Source: Trichobilharzia szidati (Eukaryota > Platyhelminthes > Trematoda > Strigeidida > Schistosomatidae). Taken from it: 64,000 nucleotides of DNA. Both the position numbers and the translations under genes were made by a program. Positions 37,031-48,975 of this stretch are shown one piece after another; the first letter of the stretch is position 1, and each line of letters opens with the position of its first letter. A model generated the notes under the pieces. It saw only the letters and a list, made by a program, of their open reading frames with translations, was not told where the DNA came from and did no database searches. The DNA is taken from positions 11,418,804 through 11,482,803 of the forward strand of contig OX235277.1 of NCBI GenBank assembly GCA_944472155.2, given 5' to 3'.

Positions 37031-37895
37031 ATTCAATGACACATTTGTAGTATGCAACAACGGAAGTCCTGCCTCCTACCTACTCAGACTATTCAACAAC
37101 GCACAAACAAATGTTGTATATACTATGAAAAATGAAAATGATGGAAAGTTCTATTTCCTTGACATTGCCATGCAACGCCTTGAAGATAGTAGCCTCTTTA
37201 GGTTGATTTACCGAAAGTTGACATGGAATGGACAATACGTACATCTTAATAGTTTTGTCCAAATAGCTGCAAACGAGCTTTAGTAAAGACTCTGTACTAT
37301 AGAGCGAGAAAAATGTGCTCTACAGAGAAACTGGAGGAAGAATTCACGATTCTCGAAAAGGTGCTGAAAAACTACGGTTATCCTAAAAGACTCATTAACA
37401 AATTTGGAAGATGTGAAGGCTCAAACACCAAACAAATCACAGTTGGATAAAAGCCTGTCTTCATCCAATTAGATTTTCAAATTGAAAACATTGCAGAAGT
37501 GGTCTCAAGTAGAGTGAGAACGTCACTAGCCAGAGCCTATTCTGCATCTAATTTGGTTCCCGTCCATCAAACAACATGCTCTTTGGTGCAGTCTAAAGTC
37601 GATGGATACCCTTCTCATGTTAACTCCAACTGTGTATACAAATTTTCGCATGTATCTGCGGGAGCAGTTACATTGGGGGAACAGAAATAAGGGCATACCT
37701 CCAATTTTCTGAACATGTGCCGAAAAAATAACTTCTCACGGGAACACGCACTTACATCAATGCCATGACCACACATCTACTTGATTGATATGGGTCATGG
37801 GGTGGAAATCGAGAAATCTTTTCAAATTATCAATACGCAAAGGAGCTTCATTCTCCTGAAGTTTGCGGAAGCAATCTCTATCAAACGGTTTCCTT
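37030..37895 (+). pseudogene. PLE family 2: RT 3' part plus GIY-YIG endonuclease, broken
   Basis: The + reading gives DTFVVCNNG (after the position of the catalytic YxDD, here altered), LLRLFNNAQ, FYFLDIAMQRLEDSSLFR and IYRKLTWNGQY (about 37205-37240). After stops and frameshifts comes CICGSSYIGGTEIRAYL (about 37650-37700), the GIY-YIG core. The C-terminal end is near 37890. It belongs to the same architecture as the 12-13.6 kb PLE but to another family. Confidence 0.75.
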
Positions 37896-37899
37896 GCCC

Positions 37900-38345
37900 T
37901 GGTGACTGGATTTCTTTATTCGCTTATCTGATTACGTGATATTTGTCTTCAGACTTACCCCATTTGTTAATCTGTAATTTTGCTTGTCTCTTCTTTCTAT
38001 GATTTGAGTTGAAATCAGTAAATTGTTACCTAATTTATGAGTCACTCTGCATCTAACGCTTATCCGGACTTGATTACGTAAGTTCTTTACCATTTTATGC
38101 ATACATTTATTCTGTTTAAACTTGAACTGCCTGTATAAAAACAATATAAGTGCAAATTTCTGAGCACTGTTCACTAATTGTGGAACTTTCTGCCAACTGA
38201 CAACATGTGAAATTCGCAGGTATGTGAAAACTTTTCATTACGTAAAACCTCATAATCTATTTGTGCTGTAAGTAGGCAGCTGATGAGAAGGCAACGAAAC
38301 AAATGATGGTACCATGATATTCTCCATGTTATTCAGAACCTGATG
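37900..38345 (+). repeat. Terminal (pLTR-like) segment of PLE family 2
   Basis: Follows the PLE coding remnant and matches 6890-7330. Contains CTGATGA (38280-38286) and GAAAC (38296-38300), a hammerhead-like pair of boxes; see findings. Confidence 0.55.
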
Positions 38346-38349
38346 ATGA

Positions 38350-41300
38350 GGTTATTGAAAAGAGTATTCTTTGTTTAGTATCCATTCAGAATGCTGGAAA
38401 TCATAATTTTAGGTATTGTTTACAATTATGCTTAATTGGCATAATAAAGACTATTGGACGCGCAATGTAATCCATAGATGTCCCTTGATTTATCAATAAA
38501 TTTATAATGTGTATTTGGCGTGTCAGCTGCTACCTGCAGGAAACGATAAAAAGGCATTTCGGCTTCCAAAAGTAGAACAGTGATTTAGAAATATACGTTA
38601 CTTTTGCCCCTAGTTTTCTCTCCCATTGAAATTTACATGCAAAGTAGTTTTATGCTTCGTGATTTATGGTTAACTCATCCAAGAAACTGAATCACGAAAG
38701 AAAGCTATGCAGATGCCTGGATGAATATTAATTCAAGTGAGATATCACAGATAAAAAGTAACGCTTTTATATACACGGTGTTTAAAAGTATTCATTGTTA
38801 AGTCTAGTATGCAATAAATAATAAGTATGCAAAAAAATAAGTCTCCCTTAGTAGATTATGAAGTGAAACTACAAATCCAGCGGAGTTCGATAGAAGTTTT
38901 GAGAATATTTACTAGCGCAATTGTCAAGAAACGTTTGGAATCTACTAAAATACAGTTTGATCTAGTAAATACTGTCATTACTTTTCTCTATGAGCGTATA
39001 TTGTGCGAGTTACCCGTATGATGCAAATGAACATGCCACCCGCTACATAAAATTAGAATGATTTTCTTAGCATAAGGGAAACACTTCACAAAAACTCCAC
39101 CTTAAACCTGTAAACATCAAATTGCTACAGAAGCCGTTTCTTCTTTTCATCGTGACTCAAAACCTATTGAAAGTCTCTCTGAGTGAAATTGGCTTTTTTC
39201 TCTATTAACGATGGAGAACGTGCATAATTGTGTTATAGAAAGTAGGTGATTTGATGCATCTCAGTCATGTTATATACTACTGATAAGCTGAGTAGTTAAT
39301 CAGTCCTTATCAAGTATAAAGACACAAAACCTTGAGGTAAGCAATACACTCTCAGTCTATGAGTGTCTAAAATTGGAATTACTCACCCGAATACTCAAGA
39401 ATGTAGATGTATGTGACAAGACTAGTTATTTCTTTGTTTCTGCTTTATTTAGTGACCTCATAAAACAATCTCTGTACCTGAATTCGTATCTAAATATGGC
39501 CTGGTTTATTTATTTAGTGAGAGGTAGTATAGCTTGGATATTCATTCGGTTCCTTAATAAAACCTCGATGAGTTTAATTTGAATCCTTTCTGTAATCAGA
39601 ACTTCTGATAGTTGTGAGTGAAATGGTTTGTGTTTAATATTTTCTTTATATACACTTAATTGAATGGAACACAAACAATAACCTGATACGAAGGAATCTT
39701 TTAATCTCTTTACTTTACAAGGGATAATCTATAATAACTCTAAAGAACGAATGTCTAGATTAATGTAAGTAGTTAAATTGATTGATTATAAGGTGGTTGG
39801 ACGAGTATCCTGCGAAGAAGTGGGTAGATTTAAAAACAGTGGCGAGAAAATAGTGAGCAGCTATAACCTCACTGAGGATGAGATTCCATACCTTAAGATC
39901 ACATGCCACATAGATGTTTTTCTAGGTTGTTGAATGTTTGATGTTAGGCGTTAGTTAACTGGACGATAACTTATTCCATATTACATGAGGATAGATTAAG
40001 TATCAGTTTGTTCTGACGTATGATGCCCTCTTATTTTTCTCTGCAGCAAAGAACAGAAATCTAAATGCACTTGATCTGAGTAGGTTGTTTTGCATCATAC
40101 ATGACGAAGCGATTAGTAAAGCATAATCACAAAATCAACGTGGATAACTATTTTTCAACTACCACATATAATTCTCACTCAGGGTGATTATTGGAGATGG
40201 TAAATGCAGTTTGAATTTATCACATGCATTCCAAATTATTTGTACAGAAAATAATAGTTTATTTGCACTGCTGGCAGTCTGACTGTCCAAATATATTCAG
40301 CTTCCGAAAAGGTTGACAATGAATTAACATCATAAGGGATAAAGGACATTTCAAATACAGCCATTTGTCATTTGTATATGAAAATTAGGAAGGAAGGTGA
40401 AGCTTCAGACATTTTTGAATCCTATAAGAGGATATAATTTTCTTTGAGTTTGCATAATTCACTTGGTAATGAGTAGGAGTTGGCATGAAATCTAGGCGCT
40501 AGACAACCTGTAAGTTGACTAAAAACAATTGACAAATGTAGTAGTATTTTATTTGGAATCCGAATTGTCACTGTTACTTTACACATAAGCTTCAGGAAAT
40601 TATTCAAATCGCCTTATTTGAAGGTAATTACTGGTGATTCAGTTCACTCGTTTGATATTATATTTAACAAGAACAGAATTCGATCGGTATACTTCATGCA
40701 TGAGTTCAGCTGCAAGAATCCATTTTGTTTGTGCAGATATCTGCTCTTCATCTTTCCATTTTTGTGAAGAAGAACTGATACATGAAATCAAATTTTATTA
40801 ATTGTTAGTAATAAGCGGAATTTGTCATGGTAAATGTTGTCATTATAGGCAAACAAAAGTTACGGAAAAAAGTACTTTATGGGGAGCTATTACTTTTCAG
40901 TTCAAGGGACAATTAGCCGTTGAAAAAGTAGTTTAAACCCACCCAGACATACTTGATAAACCAGCAGTTATGCTGCCTTTGCTATAATTACATTATCAGT
41001 TGGTTATGTAAAGTTAGTACGGTGATGACAGTTAGAATGATTCAACCATAATACGCTATCAATACTCTGATCAATACTCTCTCAAAGGTAACAGTGACTT
41101 CATTGACTAGAATGACCAAGCGTATGATTGCAAATTCGAGTAGTGAAACACTGAATCACATTACCTCAAAATGCTTGCTTGGTTATCTTCATGTGTGTGT
41201 ATGATAAGGCACTGATTAAATTCGCACTGTACTGATATAATGTATCAATTTTCATTGAATGTCTCCACTGCGGTCATAGTTACACTGACGAACTACATAC

Positions 41301-42190
41301 TCACCATTATTAACTGGTAATCAGTGGATTGTGTTGTTCCATCATTTACTTTGTGCTGATTATTTGTACTTGCCACTGAATTATTAGAGTCACTTTATTA
41401 ATTATCTCTAACATGCATCTGAAAGCTGTACAGTTTATACACCATCACTAAAAGCTGGCATAATATGTTGCTTCAGGTAATCATCAAGTGCTCAGTTAAA
41501 GATTAAAATAGAGTTAGCAGTTCAAAACTAAATGTGGAATGGGTTATACTGTATTACTAAGATTAGATAATTTGAACAGTCGGAGCACACATCATACTCA
41601 ACACACTGTCCGGTTTGACATCAGTCGAACTTAGGTATTCATTTTAATTTGTACTTCTTTTTACTGGTGTTAGGAGCAGGAAACCATTAGGTATTCTGCA
41701 AATAGTTGAAAAAAAATATTTCAAAAAAACACGAAATAAGAACCGGATATATAAGCGAACAATGAACATTTCAATTTGATCTTCTGGCTTAACTCTAATT
41801 TGCATTGCTTGATATATAAAATTTCAAGCGATAACAGTGGATCAATTTATATTAATAAATATACGTTGAATGTTCTCACTTCAGTAATGACAGTGATTAT
41901 CCTGATAACAAAAATAATGATGATAAGGTTTATATGAAAAATGAAGGGTAGTTTAACTACACAAAGTGACAAAAAGGATTTAAGAATAATGAGAATAATT
42001 AACACCACCTTTTATTTTCTAATTTTCACCCCACACTATTCACCAATTTACGCGTGCGTGTGGACACATAACACAGGGAGGAGTAATCACGCTGTGCATG
42101 TGGAGATGAGAGAGCATATTCAGTAATGAACTTTGAATAATCAATAGTTAAAGGTGATAGACTACCAACTTTGTTGATAGTCAAATATCT
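38350..42190. other. No gene recognised
   Basis: Short ORFs at 38827-39021, 39373-39582 (hydrophobic) and 40422-40607 have no motif or splice context I can support. The region is AT-rich with no repeats matched in the window. Confidence 0.4.
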
Positions 42191-42476
42191 AATCCATATG
42201 AACAATAAGATTGATGGTAACACAGCTTTTAAGGTCATCCGTAAAAATAGTCAGGGACGATTATTGAAATACTTTGAGGCAACAGCTGTTTATAAACTTA
42301 TGCCACTATGGCTGTTCAAAAACAATTTATTATTACTCTTAACTTACTTTGGTAATCCGAATCTGATTGGATAAGCGAACGTATTGTTAATAAGGTTTAT
42401 TCAGGTGTTGATAAGAATAACGAAGTCAGTAATATGATTATTTGTAGACTGACTACCAGCGTAGAGAAGCTTGGGT

Positions 42477-42544
42477 GTGCGTCGGTCAAGAAATCAACCC
42501 AGTACGGCATTGGTGAGCGTTGTGCTGCTGATGCACCGACGCAC
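42477..42544 (-). repeat. Degenerate tRNA-SINE head
   Basis: The ends GTGCGTCGG and CCGACGCAC are inverted, as in the SINE at 20251-20323, and the spacing is similar. The A and B boxes are decayed. The copy in duplication B2 is at 58361-58420. Confidence 0.55.
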
Positions 42545-42729
42545 AATAAATGAATTGGATCCAAGCCCAGAAGTTGCCAAAAATTAAAAATGCAGTGGAT
42601 GGTTAATCATAGTTTAATTATTTATCATAAAAATGCGAAGGAAATGGAAAATAGGAAAGGCTGAGTGGAATATTTTAATTAGAATTTACCTATGCCAAGA
42701 GAGAGAGACCAAGGTGCAATTCCATTAAA

Positions 42730-42930
42730 AAGGTTCGATGTAATGAGATCTGTCCACTTGATGACTACTGTCAATCAAATGAAACAAAACATAGTTTCTT
42801 AAAGACTTTATTTGGCCTTTTCTAAACCATGAAGGGAGATGTTCAGTAATACGTTTCAACTCTGTACCGAAGAATATGTCACTAATGAATTCAACATTCA
42901 AAGAAGACACACTGTAAAGAAATTGCAAAT
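42730..42930 (-). pseudogene. PLE C-terminal (endonuclease tail) fragment
   Basis: The minus reading TELKRITEHLPSWFRKGQ, then HLIDSSHQVD, matches the region just after GIY-YIG in PLEs. The 12-kb PLE has RIQEHYPAWL and then EHLVNTDH at this place. The paralogous, more decayed copy is at 58540-58760. Confidence 0.7.
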
Positions 42931-43179
42931 ACTCTGAAATTTACCTTCATTGTATATTCTGTAGGAATAGTATTTTATTGTTGCCCAACATTATCCAATA
43001 ACCTGGGGGACAGGCTACAGCATTTGATCTCATATATGTGAATCATGGGATTCAAATATTCCTATGAAACTACATATAAAGGTAGTACATTGCCTATTGA
43101 TGCTTTGGAAAATGCCATCCAATCCGTTAAATCTACTCACATCCAATACTAAACCCTTATCTTAATGGCATGTACAAAA

Positions 43180-43430
43180 CGGATAGTTTACAGCTTTCCT
43201 CAGTGAGACATTAATTTGGTTCATTAGACACTAAGTTATAAAATATAGTACGAATGTAGTTCATCAGCTTAAAGTCAATTAGTGAGTACCGGGTTCGAGT
43301 TCCACTACACATATTTTCAGTCAGGAAAACTCATGTATCATCCACGTGAGTGACTCCAAACTGCGTAGTAAATGCACCCCTGTTGATACCGAAGAGCAGA
43401 AACAATCAATTATGATTTGAACGTGCATTC
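43180..43430 (+). repeat. SINE-like sequence with a B box
   Basis: A B-box-like CCGGGTTCGAGTTCC is at 43289-43303, with an A-box-like tract about 40-50 nt upstream. The copy at 59150-59370 has lost the B box. Family not identified. Confidence 0.4.
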
Positions 43431-43899
43431 TTCAATCTACTACAAGTTTATTTAACTACAACTTTTCGTATAGTGAATATCTCAAAATTATCATCAGAGA
43501 TTTGACATTTAGCAAGTAGGAATAACATAAAACATAAATTCACCACAAAAGTCACCAAATTATTTTGTTTGTTAGTTCGGAAAATCATTTCATAAATAAT
43601 GGACTGAAGTGAACAGATTATGTTGAAATTTATTCGATCAAAATCATTGCGATCATCCTTAAGTGTAATGGTAATTCTTTGCTCAGTTTATCGGCAAAAT
43701 GTTTATCCATTATCACTTTGCCATTAAACTTAATTTATGAGCGTCATTACTTCAGATCAGTTGAAGTGACAGGGAGAGAATATTAACACAGAATTAAAAA
43801 AATATTTCAGCTGAAAAAAGTTTTACAAAATATCAGATGATCTGAGTGGTATTCATTTCCACTTGTTGTTGTATATGTTCTGTTCTAATGTTCTGATAG

Positions 43900-46800
43900 G
43901 ATCAATGACACTCATAACAAATTCCAGCTGAAAGTATCATCAATCATCTGTCATAAATCAGCATATTTATGTTATGTTGTTGACATCTGGAAGTGTTTCA
44001 ATGTATGTGTGTGAAGTAGACAAGCTGATGACATTGTAAACAGTCCTTTTACTTGTAGCTTATCCTATAACACGAACGTTTTCATTAAGTGTAACCAATA
44101 AATTAGAATGAGAAATTCATCAAGTTAGCCCACAGTATGACATTTGAATTCCTGATTTCTTTCAATTTTGTTTTGTATTTCATTGACATTTTAATCAGCA
44201 TATGTGATGTGAGCAAAGTCACTTTTTATTTAACGATATTCCAGTGTGACGTTTACACATAAATCTACCAGATTTAGAAAGATGATTCTCAGCTTATAAA
44301 AGGTGGTGGAACTGCGTTTGAGAATCAGTGAAATCCATGAAAGGTAGATCACGGGAAATTCACCTCTTCAATGCTCACGATACTACTAGAAGGGATAATA
44401 ATCCAAAGTGAGATTTTTAATTTGTGGCCGTAATAATTTTAGGAAGGAAGTAAACAAATGTTGACCAAGAATAAGGATACGTGTCACCGCCTGTAGACCC
44501 CCAGCAAATGAAAAGAAGAGGAATTTCATATAATATAAGTTTATTTGATATAATACACAACAATCACTTAACTGGATAATGTGCCGGACACTGTTATTGG
44601 CTCACAATTGTATAAGTGCGTTCTCACAATGTCACAAGATGCTTTATATGGTCTCACTACCTGCCATTTTTATTAGCATTTTTCGTTTGCTCAACATGCG
44701 CGTTTTGAGTAAGATGTTTTGACCATTTCGTCACCTATCCATTATTTTTACAGGGGTGCAACTCCTTTTATTTTGTCAACAAACAACCTCAAAACGCATT
44801 TCCATACCTTTCTGGAACACTGCACAGCTTTGAACTGAGCTTGCTGACCTAGTTCCTTTCTAAATATTTTTCGTCTTCAAAGTACGTAGCATAAAATGCG
44901 GCATGTCAGTCATAGTTTGGAGCTGTTTTGACAGAGGTGAAAAGTTTGTTTATAATTGTGGGATTTGCTCTAAAGTAAACAAAATATAATATGGAGAACG
45001 CTGTCACCTTTTCATAGAATCCAAATCTCACTTAGCACAATGCAAACACACCACCCTCGGTCTGCCTTATATCAATTTCTTGTTGCAGAGTTTGTTATAT
45101 GCCTATCATTTGGTAGACAACCAACTACTGGAAAAGCATTTTCTATGAATATGACTCAATTATATCTGTTCTTCACGGGCATTTTAATTCTTCTTTCGAA
45201 TATTTCTGATGGGGGACAAAATTAAGAAATATGATACTATACCTTTTCACAACACAGTGACTGCTAAGCATGCAAAATACGACTAAATGGAATAAGGTTT
45301 GATTCCAGGAGGAGAACTTATGTGAAATTTGTTTTCAAAGGTTTATTTTCATAGAGGATATAAACATATCCAAGGAAGAGTCTGTCATGGAATGATATCT
45401 GCCACTGAGAAAGGAAACCAAGGAAATCAAATTTGATGGATGAATTATCACCTGCTTGTCTGACGGTTGTCATCTTCCGCAGTCTCCTACGTTTTCAATG
45501 CTCATGAACACTACCACGACAGGAGACAGTCATTCTGCTCCCCCACTTTTCCCAGTGGTTCCCTAAGTGACGTCATTTGATGAAACGGCATATCTAATAT
45601 TGTAATACGCTCACTATATGACTTAAAAATTACTCTAAGAAGTTATATCTCTATGACATGCTTCATCATTTTCTTATTTATAAAATCTAATATGCAACAC
45701 AAATACATACGCAAATAATAAAGGTCAAATGGAAAAGACATATTGAAGGTCAAAATAACAATGGAGATCAACAAACAAATGAGGTAGATAATTGCACATT
45801 TGCCTTGGAACCATAAAAAAGTTTACCAAATGAAGTTTACTGTGGTGACAAACGCATTCATGTGAATAAAACATATTAAATACTAGGCCTTCCACGAACT
45901 GTAAGATACGCCCTAAACACCTTTTATATTTAGGTTTGAAAGATGTGAAAACATTGATTTTAAGTCATTTCTCATTAGAAGAAATCGGATTCCATTTGCT
46001 TCTGAATTTATTAAGGATTATGCTCATGAGGCTGTAGTTGCAAAAACCGACGATCACTCTTTTTGTATATGTTGCCACACGTTTACTTAGGCAGATACAG
46101 TGGGATGGACATAAAATAATGAATTTTGTGGTGTGTACTGAAAAACGAGAAGATCATTAAACGAACCATTGAAAATATTTTGAACTGTATTCTTATCCTC
46201 TCATTCATGGTGATTTAATTCCAGAAGTTTACGTTGTCCTTCCAGAAAATATCTTTAAGGCTTATTTCAATATGAAGTGAGTGCCATTTTTTTAATGTTT
46301 ATTTCAGAAGAGTTTCTATAGCCTCTAAATTATTTATCTACCTTGACTTAACTATCAGGCAAAGTTGCATGAAAATAATTTATTCAGCATATTAGATCGA
46401 AGGAAAGTAGCACACTGGCGGCCCGCTTATAGCACTGATTTGCCTAAATTCTCATTCACCTTGATGCTCTTAATTTCCTCCGTTTCTTTCCGTTTTCCTA
46501 CACATTCATTTTTTTATATATATGCATCATGCATTCATGTAAAGTTTTAACTGACTTCTAATCTACCGCTGTGTACTTCATGAAGACAAGGGAGGGAAAC
46601 TGATACAAAGAACTTATTCTTATTTGAGGCAGAACGACCTACTGTCATGAAATATACTGTCGGCAAACATTTTTTACTGGAAGTAAATAATTCGCAAGAA
46701 ATTAAGCTGAGAATTCTGCATTATGTATCAACATCATTTTCATATTAAAGTTGATACTATTAATAAACACAGAACAGTTTCCAAAAAGAATAAATCACGA

Positions 46801-47090
46801 CCAACTCAAAACATGAAAAAAACCATGTAAATAGTGGACACAGATATATATTTATATATACAGACGAAAGCTTTTTATAATTGGAATCTAGTCAGAAGAC
46901 TATTTTCCTCATGAGCAGATTGTGTTACGCAACACTTAGCACTGTGTCTGAAAAACCCTGTGGGACTTCTCTGTTTTCTTATTTTTCCAGATTTGCATAC
47001 TTTAAATAAGGATCACATCATTTCTTTGAGCCATATCATTAAATATTGTGGTCAAGTCTAGACGTCTAAATACGCAATTTATTTTTCTTA
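43900..47090. other. No gene recognised; one signal-peptide-like ORF
   Basis: A TATAAAAG sequence at 44297-44304 has no clear gene after it. The + ORF at 45040-45225 has an acceptor-like 'tttcttgttgcag' before 45090. It ends in a signal-peptide-like stretch, MTQLYLFFTGILILLSNISD, followed by a stop, without a donor. Flatworm micro-exon genes encode such leaders, but no partner exon was found. Confidence 0.35.
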
Positions 47091-47096
47091 AATGAG

Positions 47097-47405
47097 TTAC
47101 AGGATGCAGTAGACAGAATGAAAGGATTTCCACATATTTACTCTGTATTTCAACTTTAAAGAGAGCCGCCTATTGACAGTATTAGTACTGTTCCACGCGT
47201 TCAGTATGATTTTCTGTTGATATTCTGGTAATGAATCTAATAACTCCATTCTGACACGCGAACGTTTGACGCCATCTGTGCTAATACCACAGGGAATATC
47301 GACAAAGGACTGAAGAACACCCTGTGAGCAGGATAAAACATTCATCTGGGACTCCATGGCAAGGCCTAGTTTCAGACATATGAATCCAAGTGAGTATATG
47401 TGCAA
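47097..47405 (-). other. Possible unidentified exon
   Basis: The minus ORF reads ...MESQMNVLSCSQGVLQSF..., then LPEYQQKIILNAWNSTNTVN. It has varied, non-repetitive composition, unlike the window's random ORFs. A possible acceptor (ctgaaactag) is at about 47360 and a weak donor (GTAAAT) at about 47132. I do not recognise the family. It could equally be part of an unrecognised transposon. Confidence 0.3.
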
Positions 47406-47439
47406 TTAGTTGAAGATTAATTTCAGATATATATACAGG

Positions 47440-47600
47440 ACCAAAAATTAACGACAACAATTAAACAGAAGCGGGGAAAAATCCATATCTACTTCAATAA
47501 ATAAGATGAAGTACAGTGTAAATATTTGGCATATTGTAAAAGAAAACTAACCTGATTCATTCTGCTATACTTTATATATACTAGCCATGGTTTGGACGTC
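47440..47600. repeat. 158-bp repeat shared with 36333-36490
   Basis: Nearly identical to the copy at 36.3 kb. Here the TATA-like run (CTTTATATATAC) precedes an ATG at 47587 that opens an 81-codon ORF of unknown nature. Confidence 0.75.
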
Positions 47601-47609
47601 AGTTGGCGG

Positions 47610-48890
47610 TCAACACAGACCTTCTAACAAACATAGGGTTGAAGTTACTTCACGAACAACAAAATTCCAAAGTCACGATCAGCAGGACGGATTCGAAAGA
47701 GGTCAGTTCATTCACCTATCTGCCTCTCTCCCAAATTTGAAGTTGATTTTGTCGTCGTTTTCTTTCTCAGTGACTATGACCAAACATCTCATGGAGAAAT
47801 GTATCCTCATTGTATTCCTAATGTTTCAATAGTAAAGAAAACATTGTCAAGTGTGAATGAATTCTTTCCTGATTTGAATAACTGATAATTGAACACTCGA
47901 GAATGAGGAATCATCCGTCAAAAATGAATAGTCATCTACTGTTGACGAACATGGTCATTGCAATCAGAGTCTATGAAAAGTTTAATGGCCTTGATTCCTA
48001 CTCATTCTCTTCTCATTTTGTAACCCTGAAAGGCAGTGTCAATGCAACCGTCTCCTGACATTAATTTTCTCTAAATAACTTACACAGTGAATAATGGAAT
48101 CTGGAGTAAGAGTCTACAGATACAATTTATCTGGTACAGTGAACCGGTGACGAATCAGCAGAATAAACATTCAGCCTGATGAGTGCAGTTAGAAACCACT
48201 ATATTGTCATATATCGGTAGGCATCAGTTATTACTCGAATTCCTGTATCGTTGACTTCTACATCTATTGTCCTAATTTCCAGGTACAGACACATGCATGC
48301 GTATTCCTGTAATTCCTAAAGCTGAGGTTAAGTTTTGCGTGGTAGTCCACAAATTACAATGTACATCTCTCATTGCACAGGCCAATTCACACTCAAATTC
48401 GTGATGCATGTAGACTGAATGTGGTTATTTCATGCATCAAATATCCATCTGTAATATCCGGGTTTTTTTGCTACGTTACGCAGTCATTTCGACAGACGGA
48501 ATGTAGGCAGGAATACACTTTAATAATCACTCACTATATTTGTGAATTCTAGAATTGCCTTCATTTATCTTCATTTATCAATACAAGAATTGACTACTGG
48601 TCGCTGAATACGGCTTTGTATGCATCCCACAGGAAATACTCGATGCAACGCATTCAAAGCCAGTGAAGGAATGTATTCAACCGCGAATTTGTTAATCATA
48701 TGCTGTGTAGATTGACAGTGTAATTTCCAGTGAAATAACTACATGAAGTCAGTATTCACTGAGACCACTTGATCAGCAAACTCCTGTTAACACATTTACA
48801 ACTAGCTAACTGATTTCGGAGATACCGTGAGATAGGCAATTACTCTAAATTATTGAGATGTCGAATGAATCTGTGAATTTGTAATCAGAA
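47610..48890. other. No gene recognised
   Basis: AT-rich sequence up to the left edge of duplication A copy 2. A CTGATGA at 48175 was examined as a hammerhead and rejected. Confidence 0.4.
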
Positions 48891-48913
48891 AACAAGGAAT
48901 TTGGCAAAAGTGA

Positions 48914-48919
48914 TTTATT
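48914..48919 (-). promoter_or_regulatory. Polyadenylation signal AATAAA of knottin-like gene 2
   Basis: About 57 nt past the stop codon (48976-48978). Conserved with gene 1. Confidence 0.65.
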
Positions 48920-48975
48920 TCTCATTATCCCGACACCAACAAACAAATTTTACATTTCAGTTTTCATTTCACACA

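Larger units (their letters stand above)
42196..43897. repeat. Segmental duplication B, copy 1
   Basis: Collinear with 58084-60047. The most similar part is 43640-43890 versus 59795-60040, near identity by eye. Copy 2 has extra sequence at about 58926-59035 and 59540-59735. Confidence 0.85.

Noticed and set aside
45040..45225. Secreted peptide gene with a signal-like leader
   Set aside because: The hydrophobic leader is at the C-terminal end of the ORF and is followed at once by a stop, with no donor site. Kept only as a remark.
48170..48215. Hammerhead ribozyme at CTGATGAG...GAAAC
   Set aside because: The nine bases between the boxes cannot form stem II, and no stem I pairing was found. 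Chance occurrence is likely.
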